The notes: generated by a model from the letters alone, not told the origin. DNA of 18,906 bases from Acetobacteraceae bacterium (GCA_027306955.1 DAHUXX010000266.1:1-18906), one strand, 5' to 3'. Counted from the stretch's first letter, positions 1 through 8,494 are shown. Made by a program: numbers and translations.

Positions 1-1914
1 GTGAAAGCTGCTGTAGGCGAACGCGGCGTAGGATCCGCCAACCGCCCAGGTGGCGCCGGGCGCGAACGCCACGGTGGAGAAGCCGAGATACTGCCCGGGA
101 AGCGACGCCAGACCCACCTGCCCGCCCAGCGTGGACGCGACCGTGCCGCCGAGCAGCAGTTCCGTGCCGTAGACCCGCCCGCCAAACGTCGATCCCGGCA
201 GCACCTCGACCAGACCCGCCGACGCCGCCGTCGCCCCGAACGCTCCCGCCGCGCCGATGATCGTTCCGGCGTTGACGAGCGTGCCGGCGGGTTTGCTGCT
301 TGCGGAAATAACCACGCCTGCGCCGAGCGAAGCCGAGATCGTGCCGCCCGCCGCGTTGGTGAGGTAGCCGCCGGCGGTAAGCTTGATCGCGCCCGCCGAG
401 CTCGTCCCCGTCGAGGCGATGCGCCCGGCATTGATCACCGTGGCGGGCGACGATGCGACGCTCAGCGCCTCGTAATAGCCGGCGATGAGGCCGCTTGCCG
501 CGTTGCTCAGAACGCCGCCGACCAGGTAGATGCCGGTACCGAAGAACGTTGCGGTGGGTCCGCCGCCGACGCCGTCGATGGTGCCGCTGTTGACGATCGT
601 GCCGGCCAGCCCGCCGCCGGCATAATTCCGCTCGTAGACACCGTTCCATCCGGCGATCAGCCCGCTGTTGACCAACTCGCCGTTGGAAACCTGCACCGCG
701 TTCGAGAAGGATGCCGTCGCGGTGACGGTGCCGGCGTTAAATGCCGTCGCGGAATCGATCCGCAGCACCAACCCCGAATTCCTGATCAGCCCGTCGTTGA
801 CCAGTGTGGCGCCGTTGCCGAGGCCGACGCCGATGTTGCCGCCGGCGACGGTTCCGATGGCCGCGTTGCTGAACAGCCCCGCGGCATAGAATGCGACGGC
901 TTCATTGCCGCCAAGCGTGCCGCTGGCCAGGATCGTGCCATCGTTGAGGAACGTCTGGGTTCCCCGGCTCGCGGTGACGCCGCCCTCGTTGCTGATGACG
1001 ACGGCGCCCGCGGCATTGGTGAAGGCCGCGTCGCCCACCAGCTGGACCGCGTCGCCAAGCCCGGTGCCGGTGGCGGTGATGAGGCCGAGATTGACGATGC
1101 TGTTGGCGCCGATCGCGACTGTCGGCTCATAGCCGTAGACCCCGCGTGCATAGCCGATGATGGTGCCGCTGTTGGTCAGCGTGGCGCCATGCTCGAGCTC
1201 GACGCCAAAGGCGTTGAACCGGCTCGCGACGATGGTGCCGGCGTTGGTGACAAACCCGCCGACCGCGTCGACGGCGGCGCCACCGGTGGGATAGCGGGTA
1301 TAGTTGTTGGCGCTGGTGCCGAGGGCGGTGATCACGCCGCTGGTAACGTTGGTAAGCGCATCCCCGGCGCCGAGGCGCACCGCCATATCGTACGGCGTCG
1401 CGTTGGCGATCACGCCCGCGTTGATCGCGCTCGCCCCGGTGCTGGCCGCGAGATCGAGCCCCACCGCGCCGCCCTCGATCGTGCCGCCCATGGCGTTGCT
1501 GACAACGCCGCCGGCGCCGAGAAAGACGGCGATGCCCTCGACATGGCCGTTGGCGCCAAGCGTGCCGCCATCATTCTCCGTCGCTAGGATCGTCCCGGCA
1601 TTGCTCAGCGTGCCGGCGGCGCCCGTGATCACCAGGCCTGCGTCGTAGCCGCCGATCAGCCCGCTCGCGGTGTTGATGACCACGCCGCCGGCCGCCAGCG
1701 ACACGCCGGTGCCCTCGTCGGCACTTGCGAGAATGGTTCCGAGATTCGCCACGTCCCAGGCGTTGGACGCGGCCACCCCGAACAGGCCCGAAAGCCCCGC
1801 GGAAACCGCGATCGTTCCTGCGATGGTGATCGGGCTCGCGTAGCCCGGAGCGCTCAGCGACAAACTCGCCGTGCGCGAGCCCGTGATCGACTGCGACAAG
1901 GTGGCGTTCTCCAC
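1..1914 (-). CDS. Large repetitive beta-helix-type surface/secreted protein, partial (N-terminal 638 codons)
   Basis: The gene reads leftward without a stop and leaves the window at base 1, so only the N-terminal 638 residues are visible. They are built of irregular repeats of about 20-50 residues around cores such as 'LVNAGTI', 'LTNSGTI' and 'FLNDGTILASGT', alternating with glycine/alanine turns such as 'LAAGGVV'. This pattern is typical of right-handed beta-helix passenger regions in autotransporters, adhesins and the repeat proteins abundant in Acetobacteraceae. The start is taken as GTG at 1914, because an in-frame TGA at 1954-1956 leaves only 14 codons upstream and none is ATG. TTG at 1899 is an alternative. 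No hydrophobic signal peptide is present, so Sec export is not supported; type I secretion or a C-terminal signal outside the window is possible. No clear ribosome binding site precedes the GTG. Visible cysteine content is very low, as in secreted repeat proteins. The C-terminal domain, and so the true function, is unseen. Confidence 0.75.
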   Translation of the reverse strand, partial: MENATLSQSITGSRTASLSLSAPGYASPITIAGTIAVSAGLSGLFGVAASNAWDVANLGTILASADEGTGVSLAAGGVVINTASGLIGGYDAGLVITGAAGTLSNAGTILATENDGGTLGANGHVEGIAVFLGAGGVVSNAMGGTIEGGAVGLDLAASTGASAINAGVIANATPYDMAVRLGAGDALTNVTSGVITALGTSANNYTRYPTGGAAVDAVGGFVTNAGTIVASRFNAFGVELEHGATLTNSGTIIGYARGVYGYEPTVAIGANSIVNLGLITATGTGLGDAVQLVGDAAFTNAAGAVVISNEGGVTASRGTQTFLNDGTILASGTLGGNEAVAFYAAGLFSNAAIGTVAGGNIGVGLGNGATLVNDGLIRNSGLVLRIDSATAFNAGTVTATASFSNAVQVSNGELVNSGLIAGWNGVYERNYAGGGLAGTIVNSGTIDGVGGGPTATFFGTGIYLVGGVLSNAASGLIAGYYEALSVASSPATVINAGRIASTGTSSAGAIKLTAGGYLTNAAGGTISASLGAGVVISASSKPAGTLVNAGTIIGAAGAFGATAASAGLVEVLPGSTFGGRVYGTELLLGGTVASTLGGQVGLASLPGQYLGFSTVAFAPGATWAVGGSYAAFAYSSFH

Positions 1915-1980
1915 GCAGGGATCGCGAACCCTAGGCTCGCCATCCCGGGCGAGTCATCCCCAATCCCTGCCGACGCCTTT

Positions 1981-4719
1981 CTAGACGACCGGGTTTTCCG
2001 CGAGGAACGCGCGCGTCGCCGCCACTGCCTCGGCCAGGCCCACACGCCGCGCGGGAACCGGGAAGGCCGACAGCAACCGTGACGGCGTACGGCGGTCGAG
2101 CAGGACAAACACGCCGCGATCCCCCTCCGCGCGGATCAGTCGCCCGAAGGCCTGGCGCAGCCGCATCCGCACCACGCGCGCGTCGTAGGCCTGCGGGTCG
2201 CCGCCGGAGAGGTGGATGCGCCGCTCGCGGTGCAGGATATCCGGCCGCGCCCAGGGTACGCGCTCGAACACGACGAGCCGTAGCGCGCGGCCCGGCACAT
2301 CGACGCCGTCGCGCATCGCGTCGGTGCCGAGCAGGCAACTCTCGGGCTCGGCGCGGAACACATCGACCAGCGTGGCATTGTCCATCGCGTCGACATGCTG
2401 CGCGTAGAGCGGAATTCCCGCCGCCTCCACCCGCTCGGCGATGCGCGCATGGACGGCGCGCAGCCGCGCGATCGCGGTGAACAGACCGAGCCCGCCCCCG
2501 CCGGCGGCGAGAAACAGCTCGCGATAGGCGGCCGCGACCGCGTCGAGCTCCGGCGCCACGTCGGCCACGACAAAAACCTGCGTCTGGCGCCAGTAGTCGA
2601 AGGCGCTCGGCACCACCACGCGGATCGCCGGCGAGGGCAGGTGCGTGGCGCCCACACGCGCCTCCGCGTCCAGCCACGCCGTCTCCACGTCCGCCTCGCC
2701 CGCATCGCGCAGTGTCGCCGAGGTTACCACCATGCCCTGCGCCGGCCGCGCGAGGCTCATCGCGAAGGGAATCGTAGGGTCGAGAAAGTGGCGCAGCAGC
2801 GCTGCATCCCGCTCCGTCCCGTCGCGCCGCTCGAGGCGCAGGAACAGCACCTGCTCCTGCCGCACGCCAGGCTCCGGCGGCTGTGCCTGCACCGCGCCGA
2901 GCATGTCGACCCAGGCGGTGAGCGGCAGGATCACGCGGCGCGCCAGGCTGCGGCAGGCAGCCTCGATGCGGTTGCGCATCGCAGGGTCCAGCTCCTCCGC
3001 CTCCTCGTCGAGGCGGTGATCGAGCAGCCGTGCCAGCTCCTTCGCGGGCTCCACGATGCGCGACAGCGCCCGCGCGAACTCGCCCGCCGAGGCCGCAAGT
3101 GCCGGGCCCACGGGATGCAGGTCGCATTCGAGCGTGCCCTCCTCGCCCTCGCTGCGCGCCAGCACCTGTGCGCGCAACGCGGCGAGGAACGCCTCGCCTG
3201 GCCCCGCTGGCCCCGCGAGCGCGCCATCCGGCGCCATCCACTCGCGCGTGGGCAGCGTACGGGCGGCGCGCAGCAGGGAAGCGAGCGCCTCCTCCAACGA
3301 CGGGCGGCCGAGCACCAGTTCCTCGACGCGCCGCCGCAGGCCGCGCGCGCGCGAGCGCCCGCCCTCCGCGCCGAGCAGCCAGCGCCGCAGCTCCGCCGCC
3401 TCCTGTGCCGAGAGCGCGATCGCGAAGGCCGAGTCCGCCGCGTCGAACAGGTGGTGGCCTTCGTCGAACACGTAATGCGTCGGCACCAGGTGGTCGTCGA
3501 GCCCGCCCCAGACCGCCTGCGCCATGGTCAGCGCGTGGTTGGCAACGATTATGTCCGCGCCCTGCGCGCGGCGGATGACGTGTTCCGGAAAACAACGGCG
3601 CCAGTGGAAGCAGCCGGCGTGGATGCACTCGCCCCGCCGGTCCACAAGGGATGCGATGCGCGCGGGGCCGAACAGTTCCGCGAACCAGCCGGGCAGGTCG
3701 CCGCCCGAAATGTCGCCATCGGACGTGGCGCCGATCCAGCGCGCGATCAGCCCGAGCGCGATATCCGCGCCACCGCCCGCCACCGCTTCCTCGTAGTTGA
3801 GCAGGCAGAGGTAGTTCTCGCGCCCCTTGCGCACCACGACGCGGGCGCGCCGCTTGTTCGGATCGCGATAGAGGCGCGCCAGCTCCGCCTCCACCTGGCG
3901 CTGCAGGTGCCGCGTGTAGGTGGAGACCCAGACAGGCGCGCCGTTGGTCTCGGCCCACAAGGTTGCAGGCGCGATGTAGCCGAGCGTCTTGCCCGTGCCG
4001 GTGCCGGCCTCGGCAAGCACCACATGCGGATCGCCGCGCGCCTGCCTGGGCGCGAAGGCTGCGGCGACCGCGGCGGCATAGTCGGCCTGCATCGGCCGCG
4101 GCTCGGCGGGGGCGCCGAGCATCGCGGCAAGCCGTGCCCGCGCCGCTTCCGGCGAGACGGCATGCGCGGTGGGCTGCGGCCGTGGCGCGGCGTCCTCCCA
4201 CTCGGGCAACCGCTTCCAGACGCGCAGCGCATCCGGCCCCGACTCCGCTGGCGCCGCGAGAGCGGCGCGCACCGCGCTGCCCCAGGTCCACCCGGCCGCC
4301 GCCATCCGCGCCGCGATCGCCCCGGCGTCGCGCCCGGCGCCGGTTCCGCGCAGCAGCGCGAGATGCCCGAGCAGGAGGTCGGCCCTGTCCGCGAGCATGG
4401 CCGCCGCCGCCTCCATCCCCTCCGGCGGTTCGAATCCCAGGGCCAGCGCGAGCCCGCGCGGCGTCGGCGCCGCGGGCCGCGCCGGATGCACGAAGGCGAA
4501 CAGCTCCAGGAGGTCGAAGCAGGCGAAGCCGCGCGAGCCCAGCCGCCGCGCGGTTGCCGGCGCGTGCACCAGGAGCGGCGGCGCGCGGTCGCGCAGCGCG
4601 CGCAGCGCGTCGCGCGGCGCCAGCCGCAGCACTTCGCCCGAGGCATCGAGCAGCACGGCGCGCCCGGCACCCGCCACCAGCGCCGGCGCTGCCTCCCCGG
4701 ACGGCCGATCATCCTTCAC
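1981..4719 (-). CDS. ATP-dependent DNA helicase, DinG/XPD-like Fe-S superfamily 2
   Basis: This is a probable 5'-3' DNA helicase of the DinG/XPD group (912 residues), expected to unwind forked or structured DNA during repair and replication. Walker A 'EAGTGTGKT' lies at residues 237-245 and the DEAH-type box 'DEGHH' at 419-423. Near the C-terminus are 'SATLRD', 'LLGTDAMRDGVDVPG' and the motif VI stretch 'RQAFGRLIRAEGDRG', which ends in an arginine-finger-like region. Four cysteines at 305, 365, 370 and 376 have the spacing expected of the family's 4Fe-4S cluster. Residues 1-200 look like a decayed exonuclease-type domain (see findings). GTG at 4719 is chosen because GGAGAG lies 9 bases upstream and the protein then begins just before the conserved 'LVAGAGRAVLL'. 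An ATG at 4770 would add 17 residues (929 total) that look non-coding. The gene is divergent from lysS and stands alone in its transcription unit unless it reads on into the repeat protein 66 bases downstream. Confidence 0.9.
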   Translation of the reverse strand: MKDDRPSGEAAPALVAGAGRAVLLDASGEVLRLAPRDALRALRDRAPPLLVHAPATARRLGSRGFACFDLLELFAFVHPARPAAPTPRGLALALGFEPPEGMEAAAAMLADRADLLLGHLALLRGTGAGRDAGAIAARMAAAGWTWGSAVRAALAAPAESGPDALRVWKRLPEWEDAAPRPQPTAHAVSPEAARARLAAMLGAPAEPRPMQADYAAAVAAAFAPRQARGDPHVVLAEAGTGTGKTLGYIAPATLWAETNGAPVWVSTYTRHLQRQVEAELARLYRDPNKRRARVVVRKGRENYLCLLNYEEAVAGGGADIALGLIARWIGATSDGDISGGDLPGWFAELFGPARIASLVDRRGECIHAGCFHWRRCFPEHVIRRAQGADIIVANHALTMAQAVWGGLDDHLVPTHYVFDEGHHLFDAADSAFAIALSAQEAAELRRWLLGAEGGRSRARGLRRRVEELVLGRPSLEEALASLLRAARTLPTREWMAPDGALAGPAGPGEAFLAALRAQVLARSEGEEGTLECDLHPVGPALAASAGEFARALSRIVEPAKELARLLDHRLDEEAEELDPAMRNRIEAACRSLARRVILPLTAWVDMLGAVQAQPPEPGVRQEQVLFLRLERRDGTERDAALLRHFLDPTIPFAMSLARPAQGMVVTSATLRDAGEADVETAWLDAEARVGATHLPSPAIRVVVPSAFDYWRQTQVFVVADVAPELDAVAAAYRELFLAAGGGGLGLFTAIARLRAVHARIAERVEAAGIPLYAQHVDAMDNATLVDVFRAEPESCLLGTDAMRDGVDVPGRALRLVVFERVPWARPDILHRERRIHLSGGDPQAYDARVVRMRLRQAFGRLIRAEGDRGVFVLLDRRTPSRLLSAFPVPARRVGLAEAVAATRAFLAENPVV

Positions 4720-4769
4720 GCCGCAAAACTCTCCACTCCCGGGCACCCATCCGCCGGCGCCGCCACACA

Positions 4770-4798
4770 TTGACCCCCGCTGGACCCGTCCATAGGTT
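4770..4798 (+). promoter_or_regulatory. Candidate sigma70-type promoter of lysS
   Basis: TTGACC at 4770-4775 and TAGGTT at 4793-4798 are separated by exactly 17 bases, in the 87-base divergent gap between the helicase gene and lysS. The -35 box matches 5 of 6 consensus bases and the -10 box only 3 of 6. Transcription would begin about 7 bases downstream, within a base or two of the lysS ATG at 4807. This is a prediction by eye only. Confidence 0.4.
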
Positions 4799-4806
4799 GC
4801 GCCCCC

Positions 4807-6405
4807 ATGTCACAGGCCACCCGACAGGCTCCCGCATCAGGCACGTCCGCGCCATCCCCCTCCTCCTGGCCGTTCGAGGAGGCGAAGAAGGTCGCCGAGC
4901 GCATCGCCGCCGCGGGCAGGGACACGGCCCTGTTCGAGACCGGCTACGGCCCCTCCGGCTTGCCGCATATCGGCACCTTCGGCGAGGTCGCGCGCACCAG
5001 CTGGGTCCGCCACGCCTTCACGCGACTCACCGGCAAGCGGTCGCGCCTGATCGCCTTCTCCGACGACATGGACGGGCTGCGCAAGGTGCCGGACAACGTT
5101 CCCAACCGCGAGATGCTGGCGCGCTATCTCGGCCAGCCGCTGACGCGCATCCCCGACCCGTTCGGCACCCACGAGAGCTTCGGCGCGCACAACAACGCGC
5201 GACTGCGCTCCTTCCTCGACGAATTCGGCTTCGAGTACGAGTTCGCCTCCTCCACGGACTATTACCGGGCCGGCACCTTCGACGCGACGCTCAGGCGCGT
5301 GCTGGAGCGCCATGACGCGATCCTCGCCCTGGTGCTCCCCACGCTCGGGCCCGAGCGGCGCGCGACCTATTCGCCGATCCTGCCCATCCATCCGCGCACC
5401 GGGATCGTGTTGCAGGTGCCGATCGAGCGCTGCGACCCCGATGCCGGAACGGTCGTCTGGCGCGACCCCGAGGATGGTTCCGCCATCGAAACGCCCGTCG
5501 CGGGCGGCGCCTGCAAGCTGCAATGGAAGGCGGACTGGGCGATGCGCTGGGCGGCACTCGGCGTCGACTACGAGATGTCGGGCAAGGACCTGATCGACTC
5601 CGTGCGCCTCTCGGGGCGCATCTGCAAGGCCCTTGGCACCGAGCCGCCGGTCGGCTTCACCTACGAGCTGTTCCTCGACGAGAACGGCCAGAAGATCAGC
5701 AAGAGCAAGGGCAACGGGCTCTCGGTCGAGGAATGGCTGCGCTATGCGCCGCCCGAAAGCCTGGCGCAGTTCATGTACCAGGCGCCGCAGCGCGCCAAGC
5801 GGCTCTATTTCGACGTCATTCCGCGCGCGACGGACGAGTATGTCGCCAACGCGCAGAAAGCGATGGCGGTGCCGGACGACACCACAAACCCCGCGTGGCA
5901 CATCCATGCCGGGCATGTGCCGCAATCCGCCGCGAGCCCGATCCCGTTCGGGATGCTGCTCAACCTCGCGAGCGTGGTGAACGCGGAGTCCGCCGATATT
6001 CTCTGGGGCTTCATCCGCCGCTACGTCCCCGGCGCGAGCCCCGAGGACATGCCGTTCCTGGCCCGCCTGGTGGACTATGCCGTCGCCTACTACCGCGACC
6101 GCATCCGCCCGGCGAAGACGTTCCGACAAGCCAACGACATCGAGCGCGCGGCGCTGGCCGACCTCGCCCGCACGCTGGCCGACCTGCCGGCCTCCGAGCC
6201 GGGCGACGCGATCCAGGAACTGCTCTACGAGGTCGGCAAGCGCCACGCCTTTGCCAACCTGCGCGACTGGTTCGCCTGCCTCTACCAGGTGCTGCTCGGC
6301 CAGCAGGAGGGCCCGCGCTTCGGCCCGTTCGTCACGCTCTACGGCGTCGCCGAGACCGTGGCGCTCATCGAGACCGCGCTCGACCGCCCCGCCGACGCGG
6401 CCTGA
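4807..6405 (+). CDS. lysS: Lysine--tRNA ligase, class I (archaeal type)
   Basis: This cytoplasmic enzyme charges tRNA-Lys with lysine using ATP. It is 532 residues, the normal size for class I LysRS (also called LysK), which is unrelated in fold to the class II enzyme of E. coli and is usual in Alphaproteobacteria. The HIGH-type signature is 'HIGTFGE' at residues 54-60 and the KMSKS loop is 'KISKSKGN' at 296-303. Between them sit family blocks such as 'LIAFSDDMDGLRKVP' and 'MSGKDLIDS'. The ATG at 4807 is kept because 'SWPFEEAKK' at residues 20-28 is where the family's conserved region begins and no better start follows. There is no Shine-Dalgarno sequence before it (the preceding bases are GCGCCCCC). 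An MprF-like gene follows after 12 bases, so the two are probably cotranscribed. Identity is clear; only the exact N-terminus is open. Confidence 0.96.
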   Translation: MSQATRQAPASGTSAPSPSSWPFEEAKKVAERIAAAGRDTALFETGYGPSGLPHIGTFGEVARTSWVRHAFTRLTGKRSRLIAFSDDMDGLRKVPDNVPNREMLARYLGQPLTRIPDPFGTHESFGAHNNARLRSFLDEFGFEYEFASSTDYYRAGTFDATLRRVLERHDAILALVLPTLGPERRATYSPILPIHPRTGIVLQVPIERCDPDAGTVVWRDPEDGSAIETPVAGGACKLQWKADWAMRWAALGVDYEMSGKDLIDSVRLSGRICKALGTEPPVGFTYELFLDENGQKISKSKGNGLSVEEWLRYAPPESLAQFMYQAPQRAKRLYFDVIPRATDEYVANAQKAMAVPDDTTNPAWHIHAGHVPQSAASPIPFGMLLNLASVVNAESADILWGFIRRYVPGASPEDMPFLARLVDYAVAYYRDRIRPAKTFRQANDIERAALADLARTLADLPASEPGDAIQELLYEVGKRHAFANLRDWFACLYQVLLGQQEGPRFGPFVTLYGVAETVALIETALDRPADAA

Positions 6406-6417
6406 TCGCCCTTCGCG

Positions 6418-8412
6418 ATGACCCCTTCCGGCGGCAGGGAGAAGACGGGCAAGCGACTGCTGCGCCTGGCGCCGACCCTGCTCGGGCTCGGCCTGCTGGT
6501 CGCCGCCTTCTTCGGCGTTCGCCACGAGCTGCGCCACCTCAAGCCCGGCGACATCCACCGCGCACTTGCCGCGATCCCACAGAGCACGGTGCTGCTGGCG
6601 GCGGGGCTGACCGTCGTCTCCTACGGGCTGCTGACCTTCTACGACCGGCTCGCGACGATCTATGCCGGCAAGAAGGTGGGCACGCTGCGCGTCGCCTTCG
6701 CCAGTTTCTGTGCCTACGCGCTCGCGCACAGCCTCGGCGTTCCGGCGCTGTCCGGGGCGGCGGTTCGGCTGCGGCTCTACGCGCTGTGGGGGCTGTCGCC
6801 GGTGCAGATCGGCAAGGTCACCGCCTTCTGCGGCCTCACCTTCGGGCTCGGCGCGCTGGTGCTCGCCGGCATCGTGCTGGTGTGGGAGCCCTCGACGGTG
6901 CCGTTCATCGGCGCCCACGCCCCCGGCTGGGCGCTGCGCGGCATCGGGCTCGCACTGTTCGCCATGGTCGTTGCCTACGCCACGCTCGCGCGCACGCTGG
7001 GCCGGATGCGGCTGTTCGGCACCGAGATCGAGCTGCCGGGCCTGCGCATGGCCTTCGCGCAGATCCTGCTCGCGACCGTCGACGTCGCCTTCACCGCGCT
7101 GATCTTCTTCGTGCTGCTGCCGCCGGCGCCGGGGCTGACGTATCTGCGCTTTCTCGGCGTCTATCTCGCCGCCTACTCGGCGGGGCTGATCGCCAACGTC
7201 CCGGGCGGGCTCGGCGTCTTCGACACCGGCATGCTGCTCGGCCTCGCGCCCTGGCTGAAGGCGCCCTCGGTCCTCGGCGGATTGCTCATCTTCCGGCTCT
7301 ACTACTACGTGATTCCGCTCTTCATCGCCGGCGGGCTGTTCGCGGGCCACGAGGCGCTGTTGCGCAGCCGCGAGCTGGCCGGCCGTCCCGCCAGCGGCGC
7401 CGCGGGCGGGTGGGTTCAGCCCGAAATGGCGGTGGGCCTGGTCGCGGGTCTCGTCGCCCTCGCGGCGGCGCTGCTGCTCTCGCTCGGGGCGCTGGAGCAC
7501 AGCCCCGCGATCGTCCGCCCCGGCTTCGACATCGCCTCGCTGTTCTTTGGCGCCAGCCAGTTCGCCCCGAGCCTGCTGGGTGCCGCGCTGCTGGTGATCG
7601 CGCTGGCGCTCAACCAGCGCGTCGTGCTCGCCTGGCGCGCGGCGCTCGTGCTGCTGGTGGCCGGCGCCGCGCTGACCTGGGCGCAGGGCCAGCCAGGCTG
7701 GATCGTGCTCTGGCTCGCCGCGACGGCCGCCGTGGTGGCTCCGTTCCGCCCGCTCTTCTCCCGCCGTTCCCGGTTGATCGCGGGTCCGTTCGACGCGCCG
7801 ACCACGCTGTCGCTGGTCGCCCTCGCGGTGGGGATCGGCGTGCTGGCCTCGACCGCCCAGCGCGTGCGCGCCTTCGCCCATGCCGGCATCGGCCGCGGCG
7901 GAGGCAGCTTCTGGGGCATCGTCGCCTCCGACGACATTCCGCACGGCGTGCGCGCCTCGGTCGGGCTCGCCACAGTGATCGCGCTGATCGCGCTGTGGCG
8001 CCTGGTGCGGCCCGCACGCGTCGCCTACGACCCGTGGAACAGCACCACGGCGGCGCGTTTCGCGGCCCTCGGTTCACCCGAACCCGTGGGCGCCGACGGC
8101 ATCGTCTGGGGCGAGGGGCGCCGCGCGGCGATCGCGTTCCGCCGCCGCGACCGCGTGCTGCTGGGCCTGGGCGATCCGACCGGCGCCGACGAGGACCGCG
8201 CTTCCGCGCTACGCCGGCTGCGCGACCTCGCCGTCGAGGAGGGGCGCGATCTCGCGGTGCTGGACGCCGGCGGCGGCCTCGCGCCAGTCTATGGCGAACT
8301 CGGACTGGTGCTGCTGCCGCTGGATGGCGCGGGCTTCCCCGGCAGCAATCTCGCGTGCGCCGAGCGCGACCTCGCGATCCTGTTGCCGCTGTTGCACGAG
8401 AAGCCGGCGTAG
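6418..8412 (+). CDS. MprF-like lysylphosphatidylglycerol flippase with truncated synthase domain
   Basis: This polytopic inner-membrane protein has 664 residues. About residues 15-530 consist of many hydrophobic segments, and the motif 'NVPGGLGVFD' at 260-269 is the hallmark of the LPG flippase/UPF0104 module. Residues about 535-640 resemble the first half of the MprF cytoplasmic aminoacyltransferase domain: 'LGLGDPTGADEDR' corresponds to the family's LGDP region and 'LAPVYGELGLVLLPL' follows it. The protein then stops. Full-length MprF proteins are roughly 850 residues and carry a second GNAT-like subdomain, which is absent here. Known family members transfer lysine from Lys-tRNA to phosphatidylglycerol and flip the product, which protects against cationic peptides and acid. 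Whether this one still makes LPG or only transports lipid is uncertain. Placement 12 bases after a lysyl-tRNA synthetase gene supports a Lys-tRNA link. No Shine-Dalgarno sequence is visible, so translational coupling is likely. Confidence 0.85.
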   Translation: MTPSGGREKTGKRLLRLAPTLLGLGLLVAAFFGVRHELRHLKPGDIHRALAAIPQSTVLLAAGLTVVSYGLLTFYDRLATIYAGKKVGTLRVAFASFCAYALAHSLGVPALSGAAVRLRLYALWGLSPVQIGKVTAFCGLTFGLGALVLAGIVLVWEPSTVPFIGAHAPGWALRGIGLALFAMVVAYATLARTLGRMRLFGTEIELPGLRMAFAQILLATVDVAFTALIFFVLLPPAPGLTYLRFLGVYLAAYSAGLIANVPGGLGVFDTGMLLGLAPWLKAPSVLGGLLIFRLYYYVIPLFIAGGLFAGHEALLRSRELAGRPASGAAGGWVQPEMAVGLVAGLVALAAALLLSLGALEHSPAIVRPGFDIASLFFGASQFAPSLLGAALLVIALALNQRVVLAWRAALVLLVAGAALTWAQGQPGWIVLWLAATAAVVAPFRPLFSRRSRLIAGPFDAPTTLSLVALAVGIGVLASTAQRVRAFAHAGIGRGGGSFWGIVASDDIPHGVRASVGLATVIALIALWRLVRPARVAYDPWNSTTAARFAALGSPEPVGADGIVWGEGRRAAIAFRRRDRVLLGLGDPTGADEDRASALRRLRDLAVEEGRDLAVLDAGGGLAPVYGELGLVLLPLDGAGFPGSNLACAERDLAILLPLLHEKPA

Positions 8413-8435
8413 CGGCGCCGGAAAATGAAACCGGG

Positions 8436-8469
8436 AAAATGAAAACGCCGCCGGATCGCTCCGGCGGCG
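8436..8469 (-). terminator. Rho-independent terminator of the csp gene
   Basis: A perfect 9-bp GC-rich stem has arms at 8461-8469 and 8446-8454 with a 6-base loop. On the minus strand it is followed at once by TTTTCATTTT (8445-8436). It lies about 40 bases after the csp stop. A second copy of the U-rich tract (TTTCATTTTC) lies just beyond, at 8430-8421. No T-run exists on the plus-strand side, so it should not terminate the MprF transcript efficiently by the intrinsic mechanism. Confidence 0.85.
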
Positions 8470-8494
8470 CGTATCAGCGTCCGCTGTTTGCTGT

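Noticed and set aside
1..1587. A plus-strand open frame of 528 codons
   Set aside because: It is very rich in Arg/Asp/Gly with no domain; the opposite strand gives regular 'NAGTI' repeats, which is the real coding sense.
1..1914. Possible CRISPR or satellite array suggested by recurring motifs
   Set aside because: The recurrence is at protein level (irregular 20-50 residue repeats); no identical DNA repeats with regular spacers are seen.
1912..1943. ATG at 1943 as the start of the repeat protein through a frameshift
   Set aside because: That frame hits a stop at 1854 without repeat sequence. A frameshift would have to be assumed and would add no signal peptide.
4837..7944. A 1035-residue open frame on the minus strand opposite lysS and the MprF-like gene
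   Set aside because: It is the antisense shadow of two clearly identified genes; its translation is Arg/Gly/Gln/Glu-rich without domain motifs, as expected in high-GC DNA.
8446..8469. The csp terminator hairpin as a bidirectional terminator for the MprF-like gene
   Set aside because: On the plus strand the stem is followed by CGTATCAGCG, with no T-run, so only the minus-strand use is supported.
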